Shown piece after piece: positions 39,962 through 52,315 of a stretch of DNA of 64,000 nt. The notes under the pieces were generated by a model. That model was not told the origin of the DNA. It did not search any database and saw only the letters and a list, made by a program, of their open reading frames with translations. The position numbers and the translations under genes were made by a program. Source of the stretch: Xestospongia muta (lineage: Eukaryota; Porifera; Demospongiae; Haplosclerida; Petrosiidae); NCBI GenBank assembly GCA_963693285.1, contig OY848917.1:12586192-12650191 (forward strand), written 5' to 3'. How positions within the stretch are numbered: the first letter of the stretch is position 1; each line of letters begins with the position of its first letter.

Positions 39962-42900
39962 ATGGCGCTACAAAGTCAACTCCACCACTATCACATTTCT
40001 AATGTAATGAAGACAGGTAGAGTGTTAGGAAGAGGAGCGTTTTCAAAAGTAATTGAGATGAAACTACCAGATGGTACTATAGCAGCTGGAAAGAAGTTTT
40101 TTAAGGATTTAGCCAATAGTGAAAGTCATGCTAAGTCAATAAAAGTGCTAGTTGAAGAAGAATGTGAGAGGTAAGTATAAATATTTAATGTAGAAAATCT
40201 ACTTATGTTAGGTCTATTATGTTTTTAGCATTTAAAAAATTAGTAATTACTCTTAGAAATAATTAGAGATTGTCATCTTACAATAATGTCTGCTAAAAGT
40301 AAAATCATGAAAAACAGTAGAACCATCTGTAAAAACATGCTATGCTAATGCATAATGAAAACTGTAGTTTCTGTAGTGATGTTAGTTTGTTTGCAATTGC
40401 AATTACCATGCTGCCACTGCATGAGAACTTACTAAATACTTAGAATAAAATAGGCAACAGTATTGTATGAAGACTTCTTTACTTTCTAATTGATGCAGAT
40501 GGTAGATGATGTTAAACCTATAGGCATGGAAAGTGCCAGCTTAACCATAATGAGTATGGCAGTGACGGTCATGGTCAAGTGGCAATTTTGTAAGACTGTT
40601 TCTTTGTGTATTTTGTAGACTTAGTGTAGCTTTTGTAACTACACTTACTATATCAGTAGTTTCACGCAGCAACAGCTCCTTCTAAATGTATCTACTTACA
40701 TATCCTATGATACCTGTTGAGGTATAAAACAATAAGCAAAGCATATTTGTAAATGCACCACAGTATTATCAAATATTGTAATGATTGGTATATTGTATGT
40801 ATTAGTTGTAATAATTAAGAATGTACTTATTGTGTTTAACTACTAGGATACGTCAACTCGATCATCCTAATATTATTCAGTTTCTTGGAGTCCACTACAA
40901 GTCAGGTTCTGATATTCCCATTCTAATAATGAAGTATCTATCAATGTCACTGACTAACTATCTGAAACAGAATGAGATAATTCCTAATCATATTAAGAAC
41001 TCAATATTACTGGATGTATCTCTTGGTCTATTATATCTACACGAACAAACTCCACCTATACTTCATTGCGACCTAAATGCTGAAAATATTTTACTCACTT
41101 CAGAAATGAAAGCTAAAATAAGTGATTTTGGAGTATCTCGTGGTTTTGAGCCCGACCCTACCAAGTACTACATGAGATTGTCCAGATTTCCTGGTAATAA
41201 ATTGTACATGCCACCTGAGGCAGTAACAGAAGGCTGCAAAATAACAGGAGATAAATTAGATGTGTTCTCATTTGGTGTTCTCATACTTCATGTCTACACA
41301 CAACAATGCCCAAAACCAACCAGTACATTTGATGAACAGTACAGACCAAGAACAGAAGTAGAGAGACGACAACACTAATACATGAAGTGGAGAATCATCA
41401 CATGAGACAACTAGCAATAGATTGTCTTAAAAATATACCACAGGATAGACCACACAGTATTGATCTAGTCAGAACAATTATAGGTATATATTGGAATTGT
41501 AAAATGTATTGTGTCCTGTCTCTATACTAGTGCCAAATGCTTACCTTTTTTTATTTACAGGGTTAAATGGAATTGCCATCATTGTTGATAACATTAGTGC
41601 TGTTACAGACAAATCAAGTAGTCCACTGAGGGAGGATTGTGAGCAGGATAACACAGAATCTATTACCAGTGAATCAAGTAGTCTGCTGAGTGAGGATCAT
41701 GAGCAGAAAGACACAGATTCTAGCAATGAATCAAGTAGTCTGCTGAGGGAGAGTTGTAAAGAGGTACAAGATCTTGAAAGTCTTTTTAAAGATACACTTG
41801 ACTTTCTTGTTTTACGTTTCAAGAATCTTACTTCTGAAGCTCTTCATGTCCTACTTACAGAGGTAGCAAAAACATGTCATTTATTTGACATATGTGCTTT
41901 TGCTCTAGTTATTCTCAGCAAAGGGAAACAACAAAATCTTTATGATGCTAATAATGATATTACACCAATTCAAGATGTACTAGATCATTTCTCAAGTCCT
42001 CAACTTGCTGACAAGCCAAAAATATTTATTTTTGAAACTATTCTCGACCTGACTAACACTATCGATATCAAAGAACTTGATTTAATTCTCCCTCATAATT
42101 CTATTGTTCATACTACATATCCTCAGACTATGTCCCAATTACCAGTTCTTACAAATCATATACAAATTCACTATCATAATACACCAATTTTTGATACATT
42201 TAATGATATTGTACAAGAAATTAGAGCCAATGGTCATCATGCTGAATATCAGTCTAACATTGACACTCAATTTATTCTAACAACCTATCAAAATGATTCA
42301 ACTAAGTAAGTTATACTATATTATAATTTATGTACTGCAACATTGTCACTAAAATCCTTCATATTACTGACAAGTCTATAGTGACCCAACCATATTAATT
42401 GAGCCTAGTGTTTTCAGAAAGATAGAAATAAACATTGTCAAAGTCATGTTTGCTTTAAATTGTAGCTTGGTAACAAAAATGTTAAAAATACACAAATTAT
42501 AATCAAACAGTCCACCCAAAAATAGAAGGGTCACTAAACTAGCTAGACAGATGTTATTGATTTAGTCTCTACTTGTAAATGATGATAAATTATGTTAATA
42601 TATTATACATATTCCTTTTAGTGAAGATGTTCAACGTCTTCATGTAGCATATCAGGTGTCCCTTGTTATTTGGCGTCCAATTCGTCGCAAAACAATTGAT
42701 TTACTTGAACAACACAAAGATGAGGTATCAAAAATAGTTAGAGATATGAGAATTGCCAAAATAGCTGGTTCAGCAACAAGTCTTGTTGTTGGAGGAAGTC
42801 TTGCTATAGCTGGTTTAGTTGGTGGAGTTGCATTAGCTGTTACTGCACCTCTTGATATCTACCAAATTGGTAGAAATAGCTATGATCTAGCAACTTCAGG

Positions 42901-43024
42901 TCAACATGGTGAGAATGAGTCTGATGAAACGTTTGTGTGGTATACAGAGCAGATAAAGAAGCTGAAAGAAGAGTTAGATCACATTTCATCACACCAGGAA
43001 GACAAGAGTACACAAGATGATTGA
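39962..43024 (+). CDS. Kinase-pseudocaspase-ApoL-like fusion gene (one apparent frameshift)
   Basis: Exons: 39962-40170, 40847-41483, 41561-42305, 42622-43024. Exon 1 starts at ATG and gives the kinase N-lobe (GRGAFSKV glycine loop, AAGKKF lysine). Exon 2 gives the C-lobe: HPNIIQFLGV, catalytic loop HCDLNAEN (Arg of HRD replaced by Cys), DFGVSR, MPPE, DVFSFGV. A 1-nt loss near 41372 shifts the frame; after it NHHMRQLAIDCLKNIPQDRP continues. Exon 3 has three SSSLLRED-type repeats and a caspase-like fold: FDICAFALVILSKG, where active caspases have SHG, then LADKPKIFIFETILD, where they have QACRG, then a p10-like end. Exon 4 carries an ApoL-like segment, SKIVRDMRIAKIAGSATSL with a hydrophobic run, then APLDIYQIGRNSYDL and a charged tail. 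I infer a non-RD TKL/RIPK-like kinase fused to an inactive caspase fold and a membrane-active tail, perhaps in cell-death signalling. The frameshift may be a sequence error or mark recent loss. Confidence 0.75.
40365..40610. repeat. Dispersed repeat R6, copy in kinase intron 1
   Basis: About 240 bp in the first intron of the kinase gene. It shares long stretches with 63490-63680 and 63765-63930 (ctgtagtttctgtagtgatg, catgctgccactgtatgaga, ggcaac...gtatgaaga). Non-coding, probably a non-autonomous element. Confidence 0.75.
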
Positions 43025-43179
43025 TAGGCAACTTAAACCACTACAAAGTTGTATAGATAACATTCAGTTACATGTGTTTTAATATATATGTGTATGTATG
43101 TTATTGTTTGAAAAAATGTCAAGACTCAATCATATGATAAAGTTGATGACTTATGTGGTGCCATCTATATGAGAAAACA

Positions 43180-43350
43180 GGAAATGTTATCTAATTTGAA
43201 CATTGATTCCAGTGATAATGATGTCATGATATATATAAGGGGAGTGGTCAATACCTGTTTCAACAGGATTATACTGAGATTGGAACACAAATAAAATCTG
43301 ATGTAAGAGGTAAATAAATTAAGAAGACATAAAATATAACATACTTTGTT
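43180..43350. repeat. Segmental duplication R3, left part of copy 2
   Basis: Counterpart of 31640-31810. Between this and 43604 lie about 250 bp (43351-43603) with no counterpart in copy 1, where the LINE sits instead. Confidence 0.85.
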
Positions 43351-43603
43351 ATAAACATATAGTTCAAAATTGAAACAAATACAATAATAAGATTACTACC
43401 TATATTAATTATAAAGGGGTGTGTCACATACAATCATTGTATTACTAACCTCTAAATGTATGCTTCCAACACTGAAAATGAAATGATAAAACCAACAAGT
43501 CTCTCATGTTCCTTAGACTCAATGACCAGATTAATTAAATTAAGTGGTATTAATACACAGGAGTATCTCCACTGTAGTATCTCTGAAAATGAAAAAAAGG
43601 TTA

Positions 43604-44590
43604 TAATTAACATCATTAAAGAAAAGATATCCTAGAAAACCACACCCACTTCTAGGGTGAGTTTCACTACCCTTCCCTTAGATCATACTTTGAATCATCT
43701 CTTCTATTGAGTACATATGATATCAAGGTATTAAAGGAAAGTATCTTTCTTATCTTCATTTAGTTCTCTCTCTCTAGCTCACACACACACAGGTATCAAC
43801 AAGACGTCTCTAGAGATAGTGGTATTTTGTGTACAAAAGATGTAGATAAATCCTTTCTTGAATAGATAAATCATAAAACAGTCATAAATCATAACAACTA
43901 GTGTCTATAATATCTACATTATTGTGAGTAGAATCCTAACTTAGATCAAATATACTCTGTTCGAGTTGAGTTGGGCACTTCATTAAAAATGATTGAATAT
44001 GTCTGTGTATGTTAAGAATTATGTTTTCTCCCTCTCTCTATTAAGGTATTAAGATGTTTGGGATTATACATCATTTGAGAAATTCTATGAGAAGATTGAT
44101 CTGACATAAAATCAATTACTTCATTTAATTGTTGATCACAATATTGCAGACTATATGACTGTTAAAAATAATGTGGTCATTAATTACAAGGTACAACATA
44201 CAACAACTATACCAATATTGTCAATTAAAATTACCTCAATTATTATAAACAGCTTAGTAGCAACATGTTATGTTGTGATCAATATATTAGATAATGTTTC
44301 TATAAGAAATGTTATACTATAGTAATAATTAATGATTATTCCTGACTGTGAAACACAATGTCATATAGAGACATGTTTTGTGATCTGATATTATTACATA
44401 GAAATACTAACAAAGGACGAAGTGCTTTATAAGGGAGCTTTCAATATGAAACTACTTTACAGAGTAACTTGGGCTATTAAATATTTAAAATGGTTAACAG
44501 CTACAATTAGACCTCAAATGCTGCACAGAATCATACAATATTCAACTTTATTGGTCAGTAAACCATCCAAGAATATATACCTCTAAATTT
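43604..44590. repeat. Segmental duplication R3, right part of copy 2
   Basis: Counterpart of 34984-36060, with small indels. It includes one PRPF8-like exon, listed separately. The match ends near 44580, before the minisatellite array. Confidence 0.88.
44045..44192 (+). pseudogene. PRPF8: Single PRPF8-like exon, second copy
   Basis: Encodes [18 protein letters not shown] followed by a TAA where copy 1 (35440-35577) has TTA, then [18 protein letters not shown] and the same GTACAA donor. The rest of PRPF8 does not follow. It is part of the R3 duplication. Confidence 0.88.
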
Positions 44591-44683
44591 TCTTGCTATG
44601 GGCCTATGTATACACTTGTTCTACAAACTAAAACCCAACCCACCTTAAAATGAAATGCCATATTTTTCTTGCCAGTTTCTTTG

Positions 44684-45690
44684 CTAAGTACAACCATTAT
44701 CTGAGTGAAGAGTACAACTTACTAACTGTATTAACACAGATTGAATAAGTTTCTTTAACTTACCACTAGTGACTTTAGAGAGATGTCGAGTACCACCATT
44801 ATCTGAGCTAAGAGTACTACAATTATCTGAACAAAAAGTACCACCATTATATGAGCGAAGTGTATGACCTACTAACTGTATTAACACAGGTTAAATGAGT
44901 TTCTTTAACTTACCACTAGTGACTTTAGAGAGATGTCGAGTACCACCATTATCTGAGCTAAGAGTACCTCAATTATGTGAACAAAGAGTACCACCATTAT
45001 ATAAGTGAAGTGTATGACCTACTAACTGTATTAACACAGGTTGAAATGAGTTTTTTTAACTTACCACTAGTGACTTCAGAGAGATGTCCAGTACAACCAT
45101 TATCTGAGCTAAGAGTACCACAATTATCTGAACAAAGAGTACCACCTTTATATGAGTGAAGTGTACAACCTACTAACTGTATTAACATAGGTTGAATGAG
45201 TTTTTTTAACTTACTACTAGTGACTTTAGAGAGATGTCCAGTACCACAATTATCTGAGCAAAGAGTACCACCATTATCTGAACGAAGTGTACGACCTACT
45301 AACAGTATTAACACAGGTTGAATGAGTTTCTTTAACTTACTACTAGTGACTTTAGAGAGATGTCTAGTACCACCATTATCTGAGCTAAGAGTACCACAAT
45401 TATCTGAACAAAGAGTACCACCATTATATGAGTGAAGTGTACAACCTACTAACTGTATTAACACAGGTTGAATGAGTTTTTTTAACTTACTACTAGTGAC
45501 TTTAGAGAGATGTCCAGTACCACCATTATCTGAGCAAAGAGTACCACCATTATGTGAACAAAGAATACCACCATTATATGAGCGAAGTGTACGACCTACT
45601 AACAGTATTAACACAGGTTGAATGAGTTTCTTTAACTTACTACTAGTGACTTTAGAAAAGACGTCCAGTACCACAATTATCTGATTCATC
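44684..45690. repeat. Minisatellite, seven units of about 150 bp with 24-bp subrepeats
   Basis: The anchor cttac(c/t)actagtgacttt(a)gagagatg occurs near 44759, 44908, 45060, 45210, 45336, 45486 and 45638, so units are about 150 bp, with one of 126 bp that lacks one 24-bp subrepeat. The subrepeat is taccaccattatctgagcta plus 4 bases. Because both periods are multiples of three, the minus strand stays open for 244 codons (44997-45731), giving 8-residue LCSDNGGT-type units separated by KVTSSKLKKLIQPVLIQLVG. No other exon, promoter or family supports a protein here, so I call it a repeat, with a possible repetitive coding exon as the alternative. Confidence 0.93.
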
Positions 45691-45731
45691 ACCTCCTCAT
45701 TTACCACCCATAGACTCACAGCTTTTCTCAT

Positions 45732-47744
45732 TTATCACTACCTCTTCCAATTAACTTCACCAGAGAAGAATCCATTTGTTTTCAGAGAAGAAAAGATGAC
45801 GGTTATGACCCCCCTGGTGATAAGAGATAGCAGTTATGGCCGAAGCAGCATATTCTGTACTCCACTCCATTGACAGAGGGTTTGTCAAGTGAGTCTTCCA
45901 TCCATCTTCCCTGTGTTTCAGCAATGTCAATTCTTGTCGCAAAAAAATGCCAGAAATCAAGCTACCAAAATTTAAGATGAATCAAATACTGACTGGTCGC
46001 TATGTGCTTGATACACAAGGCCATGACCTGATTGGCTTGACCGGTCACTACAGGCTTGATACCCAAGGCTAAACAACCATAACCATGCTTACACTTTAAA
46101 TTGGCCCATTTGATTTGGTGGTATGATTATAACATTATCATGCTGACAAATATCGATCAGAAAAACCATGGACTACAATTTTAGCTATCAGTTTAGGTCG
46201 GGTGTACAGGTGCCGACACGAGACAAAACGGTAGCAATGTCAGACTCATCTTCCTTCGTTGTTTCACTACAAAGGAACACTAACTTGTAGAAAAGCGATG
46301 TTTATCTCTCACCTTCTAACACATGGTAATTGTTTTGTGGGCGTGTCCTTTCCGTCTGGTTACGTAGTCTATACTATCTATGGTTATGCTGTGAGCACTG
46401 CACTCGCTCGAAACATTTGAGTTTCACTGTACAGACAGTACAAGGACACAACATGTCTAGTCTTACAATGAATCCATCTCATGCATTCGAAATTTTTACT
46501 TTTTAATTTATTATTATTATAATGCAAACTTTAAATTGGATGAAAGCCATATCAGTAGTAGAGGGACCTTTGCTTTAGACTTTGGTGGCAGTAGTGTTCT
46601 CTTCAGGTTAGCAGAACGCACACGAGCATGTTCGATCATTGATAATGTACGATCATTCGAAATTAATATAGTTTCTCAACTAAAACCAATAAGTAAATAA
46701 CAAAACAATGTAGAAAACATAATTGTTAATCTGAGTTTACAAGTACTAATAAAATCATCTTTGATTACTATATTACTAAAATAATATCAAATACATCAGT
46801 TTGAAAGAGATTAATGATTATTATCAACCAATGATGAATCATTAACAGCTGTTATAAGAGTATTCCAGGTAACTTCAAAAGGTTTTTTATCAAACCACAA
46901 TGTAGAACCTTAGAAAGATTATCAGCAACGCCATAGTGTTTGTTAAATATAGACTACAGGTCACCACAGGCAATCACAAGATAATCACAGAGGCATCTTT
47001 ATGTGTGGGAGCAGATTAAGGCATATAATTCGTTATAATTATTAATAACTATCCAAAATACCATCTTATAATGCTACAGGTATGATTACCAGTAAATTTT
47101 TGATATCACAGAGACATTATTAATATTTCTCTGCCTCGTGTCTTAGAGATTTTCACCCATGGGCTGGAATTTCTAAGACTATATTGTTTTATATATATTG
47201 ACATAATTGAGTATGTATGAGATTTCAGCCTCATGTCAGATCTCTTGATTTCACATTTTAAATTTAATTTACATATTTACATTATTTTTATTACTATTAT
47301 AGATGAGGGTGATGCAGTAGTTCCCTCATTACCACATTATGATAATGTTACTGAACATGCTATAGAAGGGATGTTGTTTGCTTTTGGAACAAGTAAAATT
47401 ATAAAATTCCAACATAATTCTGTATTATTGAGTGGTGCAGTAGAATGCTATTACTTCACATGATAGCCTTCTTAAATGTACATACAAATTATAGTTGAAT
47501 GAGTTGATAGATTGCTAAATTTTGATATTTCAGGTAAACTCATGTGTCATTTTTACTTAATTACTAGTTCCCCTGTCCTTGTCCATAATATGTGTGGCAT
47601 ATGCTGCAGTTTATTCCACATTTCAAAATTTACTAGAAGACATGACTAGTGCTATTAAATGTGAACTCTTTGGATTGTTTACTACTACAGTGTGATTCCA
47701 TATAATACTAGATATTATTATAATTATATAGGTCTACTAATACA
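45732..47744. other. Spacer, no supported gene
   Basis: 45760-46470 is less AT-rich than the surroundings and could contain a promoter, but no exon is convincing. A short open stretch at 47303-47463 follows a good acceptor (ACTATTATAG) and encodes DEGDAVVPSLPHYDNVTEHA and about 30 further residues before a stop; I do not recognise it. Confidence 0.45.
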
Positions 47745-49245
47745 ATAGAAAATTTTTCACAGAAAACATATGTAACATTTATAACTTGTATCTAAACTGG
47801 TAGTGTGATAACCTTCCTACTGTTTAGTTTTTCATTAATTTTTTGATAATATAATGCAAATTTGACACAAACATAATTATTATGCAACATTATATAATGA
47901 AGGTAAATAAAGTATTAAGGTTTTTAGCTAGTATGACAAATGAGATACTAACACCAGGGGCTCCCCATTTGACTTGGTGTATTTGACAGACACTAGTCCA
48001 GATAACAAAGACTATAGATCATATTAACAGTCCAATAAGAGAGGCCAAGACTTATCATCAAAGTTTGAGTGGAATGTCCTTTTTAAAAACCTTCTCTGAA
48101 AATTCAAACACCATCACTTAATCAAACATATAACAGTCTAAAACAACAAATATGAAAATAATGTCTAAAGATCTTTAGGTTTTCTTCTGGAGACACGGTT
48201 TTTAGATTCATAGCAACTTTTCTGTAGTATTAACCTGAAATAAGCTCACACTTATAATTATTAGAAGGTGTGGTTTGTGTGTTTATAAAAATTATTAGAA
48301 GGTGTGGTTTGTGTGAGTAAACCATGATACCACGTGGCTTAAAGAAATTGTAAGTACGATATGGTGCAGCAAACTGAAAGGATGGTGATTTATATGATAA
48401 GTTAGGTAACTACATAAGACAGAACTAGACAGTAACAATACTGAAGAAAAGAGAAAATATTCTGAGTGAATGGTAAGGTTTCCTTGTAATAACGTGTGAC
48501 CTTGTATAGGATAATGAATTAGATAAGAGAGAAGATGATGAAGTTATGGATATTAGTGAAGATACTCTTGTTTTATAAGTACCTGAGACACAAGCTATTG
48601 TATTGTATGAAGATAAAAAATATCCAACAACTGAAGAAGTGTATGGACCTGATGTTGAGGTAAGCATTAATTAGATTATTACCTTAATTGGAATATTTTA
48701 GATGATACAAGGAAATACTTGACCCATATTTGGTTAATATATGTTTATTACCATAGTAACCTGACCACACCTCCATTAGAACCAATCACTGCTCCTGTTT
48801 AAAAACATTTTTCACCAAGAGAAGGAGTTACCATGCAGTAACAGCATACAAAATAAAGTGAGTTAAACAGGTTTGTAAATCCACTTTAACTCGTCTGACA
48901 GGTTTTTAGTTGATTTAACTGATCATCCAGAGTTAATCCAAAATGTGGCTATTGTAGGATATCTACATCATTGCAAAGTGAGGATTACATGTCAATATGT
49001 ACATGTTTTATTTGTTGACAAGTTTTTATTTAGTTGAACAGACTCATCCTAATGTATTTGTAGGACAAAATAAAATGTGAGTTGTATAATTATATTTAAT
49101 AATTAAAGGGTTCATCTCATTGTATTATATAGATAACACTGTTCACAGAATTAGAGGTTAGTACTTCAGACACCTCTCCTCAATAATTAATATCTTATTT
49201 CTAGCATGGAGTTAGTATAAAGAGTGCGCCCCTCTCATTAGTTTC
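47745..49245 (+). pseudogene. EFTUD2: EFTUD2-like copy 2 with upstream flank
   Basis: Nearly parallel to 10860-12240, including about 500 bp upstream of the coding start. The N-terminus (DGDLYDKLGNYI) has lost its ATG. The VLYEDKKYPTTEEVYGPDVE exon lies at about 48580-48660, the P-loop region at about 48930 (GYLHHCK, again with Cys for Gly), then EQTHPNVF and HGVSIKSAP near 49206. The match breaks at 49246 inside this exon, where a reverse-transcriptase fragment follows. A 30-bp tandem duplication marks 48265-48320. It has the same P-loop lesion as copy 1, so the two copies come from an already damaged ancestor. Confidence 0.88.
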
Positions 49246-49570
49246 ATCCTTCTTTCTTTTTCTTTCCATAAAGGACGTTCAGACTTATGTGATGCTACAT
49301 TTACAACCAGCAGGTTAATTCCACTGGACAATGTACAGGAGTGAGACCCATTTGAATTGGGGAAGTTATTCATCATATGATAGGAAAAACTATACTTACT
49401 ATCATAGGAACAGACATACAAGAACCTGCAGGAGCTCTACAACTTTGTGCTGGACAGCAAGCAGGATGTGAAGTTGCAGCTCATTCAATGCATTTAGTTT
49501 ATGAAGATCCAGAAACTTAAGCAAGTATACTTGTTGATGTTACCAATGCACTCCAAAAGACACTATCTTT
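49246..49570 (+). mobile_element. Reverse-transcriptase fragment of a retroelement
   Basis: Frame-broken sequence reads like the FTPSRLIPLDN...VRPIGIGEVIRR region and then GALQLCAGQQAGCEVAAHSM and VYEDPET, stop, ASILVDVTNALQKT. These are conserved blocks of a non-LTR type RT in which motif A reads VDVTNA. It starts exactly inside an EFTUD2-like exon. No other domain of the element was found. Confidence 0.7.
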
Positions 49571-50878
49571 TAAAGTGAGTGGAAGAATCATTTAATATTT
49601 TTCATATTCAGACTCCTTTTACAACTGAAGAGATGCTCTAATGTTTTGACAATGAAGCCACATCCAATTGACCAATAATGTATTCTCTCAAATATTGGTG
49701 TTGTATTATATTTTGTTTTATCAGGACACATATTTTGTAAATTTGAAACAATTACATTTGTAGATAACACATTTGTAGATAATGGATAATGAACATACAG
49801 ACATAAGGATTGATAAGGTGATTATATATAGTAGTGTGACACATGTCCATTGATCATTACATATTAACTAAAATACATATTTGTATTTTTGTTTTAGTGA
49901 TGTTCTCAACTGTTAATGGTACACCTGGTAGTACACTCTCTTCCAAGACTTATAATCCTAATAATATTGTTACAATTATCAGTGAAGGGACTATTACAAC
50001 ATGTATCAACTCACCAGGTTAGTATAGTTGCTATGACAACACTTTATATTGCCTCCAAACATGAAATGACTTACTATTATTATATTATCCTTACACCCAC
50101 ACAATTAGGAAGCTTCCCATTTTCCATATCTTTGTTTTCCAGAGGACTTGATAAAACAAGACACACTTTATCAAGGTATCTAAATTACTGACACACCCAC
50201 AACTTTATCCACTTATTACATTATTATTAACATTTAATAATATATAGTTGTACATGTATATCCTAATACTAAGATGGTTTTTAAAGTCTTACCAGATCAA
50301 GTTACTGTAGACACAGCTCAGTCTTGTAAGTGTATGTGTATTATCTTTGTGTATGTCAGTATACTATTCAGTAAAAGTTTGTATAACATTATATATTTTC
50401 TTTGTGTTATTATTCAGTAAAGTTTAATAAACTTTGTATATTCCCTCATTGCTCTTAATGAACTGGATTCTAAACCATCCAAAGCTTTTCTAAAGTTATC
50501 TCATGTTTCATGTCTTCCAACATCCTGATGTTTCTCATTAACCACTGTACTTACATCTACATTGTGTCATCTTCTATGTGATAATATTAGCAAATGGTTA
50601 CCACAGCTATACTTGTCATTGTGGATGTGACTTAACTTACTTATATCACAAAGCTGAAAATGTAAGATAGTATTATTTTAGTATGAAATAAAAGTAAATG
50701 TCAAAGAAATATCTGGTTAGTTTTGACTTTCTTTACAATCAATTATATAATTACTCAAATACAAATATATGTAAAAGTTCAGAGTACCATCTACTATAAT
50801 TTTAATCCTGTGTAAACACATATAATTTACATGTACAGTGTTTTATATTAAATTATTCATGTTCATATAACATTTAGG
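49571..50878. other. Spacer, no recognised gene
   Basis: A few short splice-bounded open stretches occur (for example 49900-50015 and 50275-50325), but none shows a known domain or joins convincingly to another. Confidence 0.4.
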
Positions 50879-51620
50879 TTGTGGGTGGAGACAGTTATTG
50901 TTCTTCTGTGTCCCAATCAAAGGACACACCCACCCTATACCCAACAAAATCTCATTGAAGTTCCATTAATTGTCTTTACATGTGATACTCATGTTTTCAG
51001 GTATGTACGCAATACTAATTCTCATAAATTGAAGTCTTTGTTATTTCATTCCTAATGTCCTGCAGTCTTTGAAATCCATTTAAGAATTTGATTGCTAACT
51101 CATCAGCCTTCCATGTTTGGCTATTAGAACTAACCCACAGTCTTAATTGTACAACCACAGCAGTACTGAAAATATCTTCAGGTATTCAATTCCTAGTCTC
51201 ACTCCCATACTGTCCAGTGTTATTTCCATACTGAATGTTTTAATCCTAAACCATGGAGTCTCACTCCCATACTGTACATTGCCAATACAATACTGTCTAG
51301 TCTCAATCCTATCTTATTCCTATGGCATCCGTCCCATATCATGTTAACCTCACTCCCATACCATACAGTCTTAATCCTATAGTGTTCATTCCAATCTCAT
51401 AACATATCCTTATTCCAATACAATCCAGTCTTACTCATTCCTATATTATCCATTATGTTTCAGTATATTTCCAGTTTCAGTTTCAATAACTCATTCCTAT
51501 CTTATTTTAGGTCAACAATTAAATGGACAAGAGAGGGAGGAGCTTAGTATTGTACTAACAGCTGTTCAAGTGTGTAACATGATACAGTTATTATTAGAAA
51601 TATGTCTACCTAAGGAATAA
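50879..51620 (+). CDS. Two possible exons of an unidentified gene
   Basis: One open stretch at about 50879-51000 follows an acceptor and ends at GTATGT; it encodes LWVETVIVLLCPNQRTHPPY and QNLIEVPLIVFTCDTHVF. A second at about 51511-51620 follows TATTTTAG and encodes QQLNGQEREELSIVLTAVQV and NMIQLLLEICLPKE, then TAA. Both look more protein-like than the surroundings, with an amphipathic helical end. I do not recognise the family and cannot show they belong together; the minisatellite-like stretch between them would be intron. Confidence 0.22.
51150..51480. repeat. Degenerate CCCATACTGTCCAGTCTCA-type minisatellite
   Basis: Repeated, diverged units combining AGTCT(C/T)A(C/A)TCC, (C/T)CCATACTGT and ATTCCTAT, of roughly 25-30 bp. 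Pyrimidine-rich on the plus strand, non-coding. Confidence 0.6.
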
Positions 51621-52315
51621 GATTAAAAAGGTTAGAGATCAATAAATTGAGATGTTAATTAATGAGTTTATCCATTACATAAGATGCAGCTGTTTTTGGT
51701 CCTCCATTAACATCACTTTAAAACTTCAGTGTTTAATTTGTTTGTACCTTCATAAGGTTTGGAGAGACTCTGGAGATTTTTCCTTAGGACCCTTCATGTA
51801 TACAACCAATGAAGTGACCAAATCAGGTATTGAAAAGTTTGCATGCTTTTGCTTAGTACAACATCTAAAATCTATAAAAAAGAAATAAATTTATCATGGT
51901 CAATAAATATGTTTGCTACCCTTTGACTTATTTCAGTTTTAATGTAGAATACATTTTCTTTAAAAATTCAATGGATTTCTTGTATTTATATTTGTCCCAG
52001 GATTCAACATTCAGTACTTCCTAACACAATTCTAAGAGGACAACATTCAAAACATTCATTGATTTGGAATGTTTGAGGTATGTAGACATTACAGCTAATT
52101 ACTAGCTTAAAGTGAAATTCTAACATGTACTTCCGTTGAAATTCTGTAACATATCTAACCATTATTAACCCTAGTTATGTCATAGTGATGTCATCATAGT
52201 ACAAGTCATATCATCATACAAGTCACTGTATTGTGATTTTTGTACGTTTACATTTTCATTCAGATCAAAATATGATCATCATCTTAATAGTGCATCTCAT
52301 TAACACAGACAGTGT

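Noticed and set aside
46190..46500. Short ATG-started frames as first exons of a gene
   Set aside because: Both run only 13-18 codons to a stop and have no donor; the higher GC alone is weak evidence.
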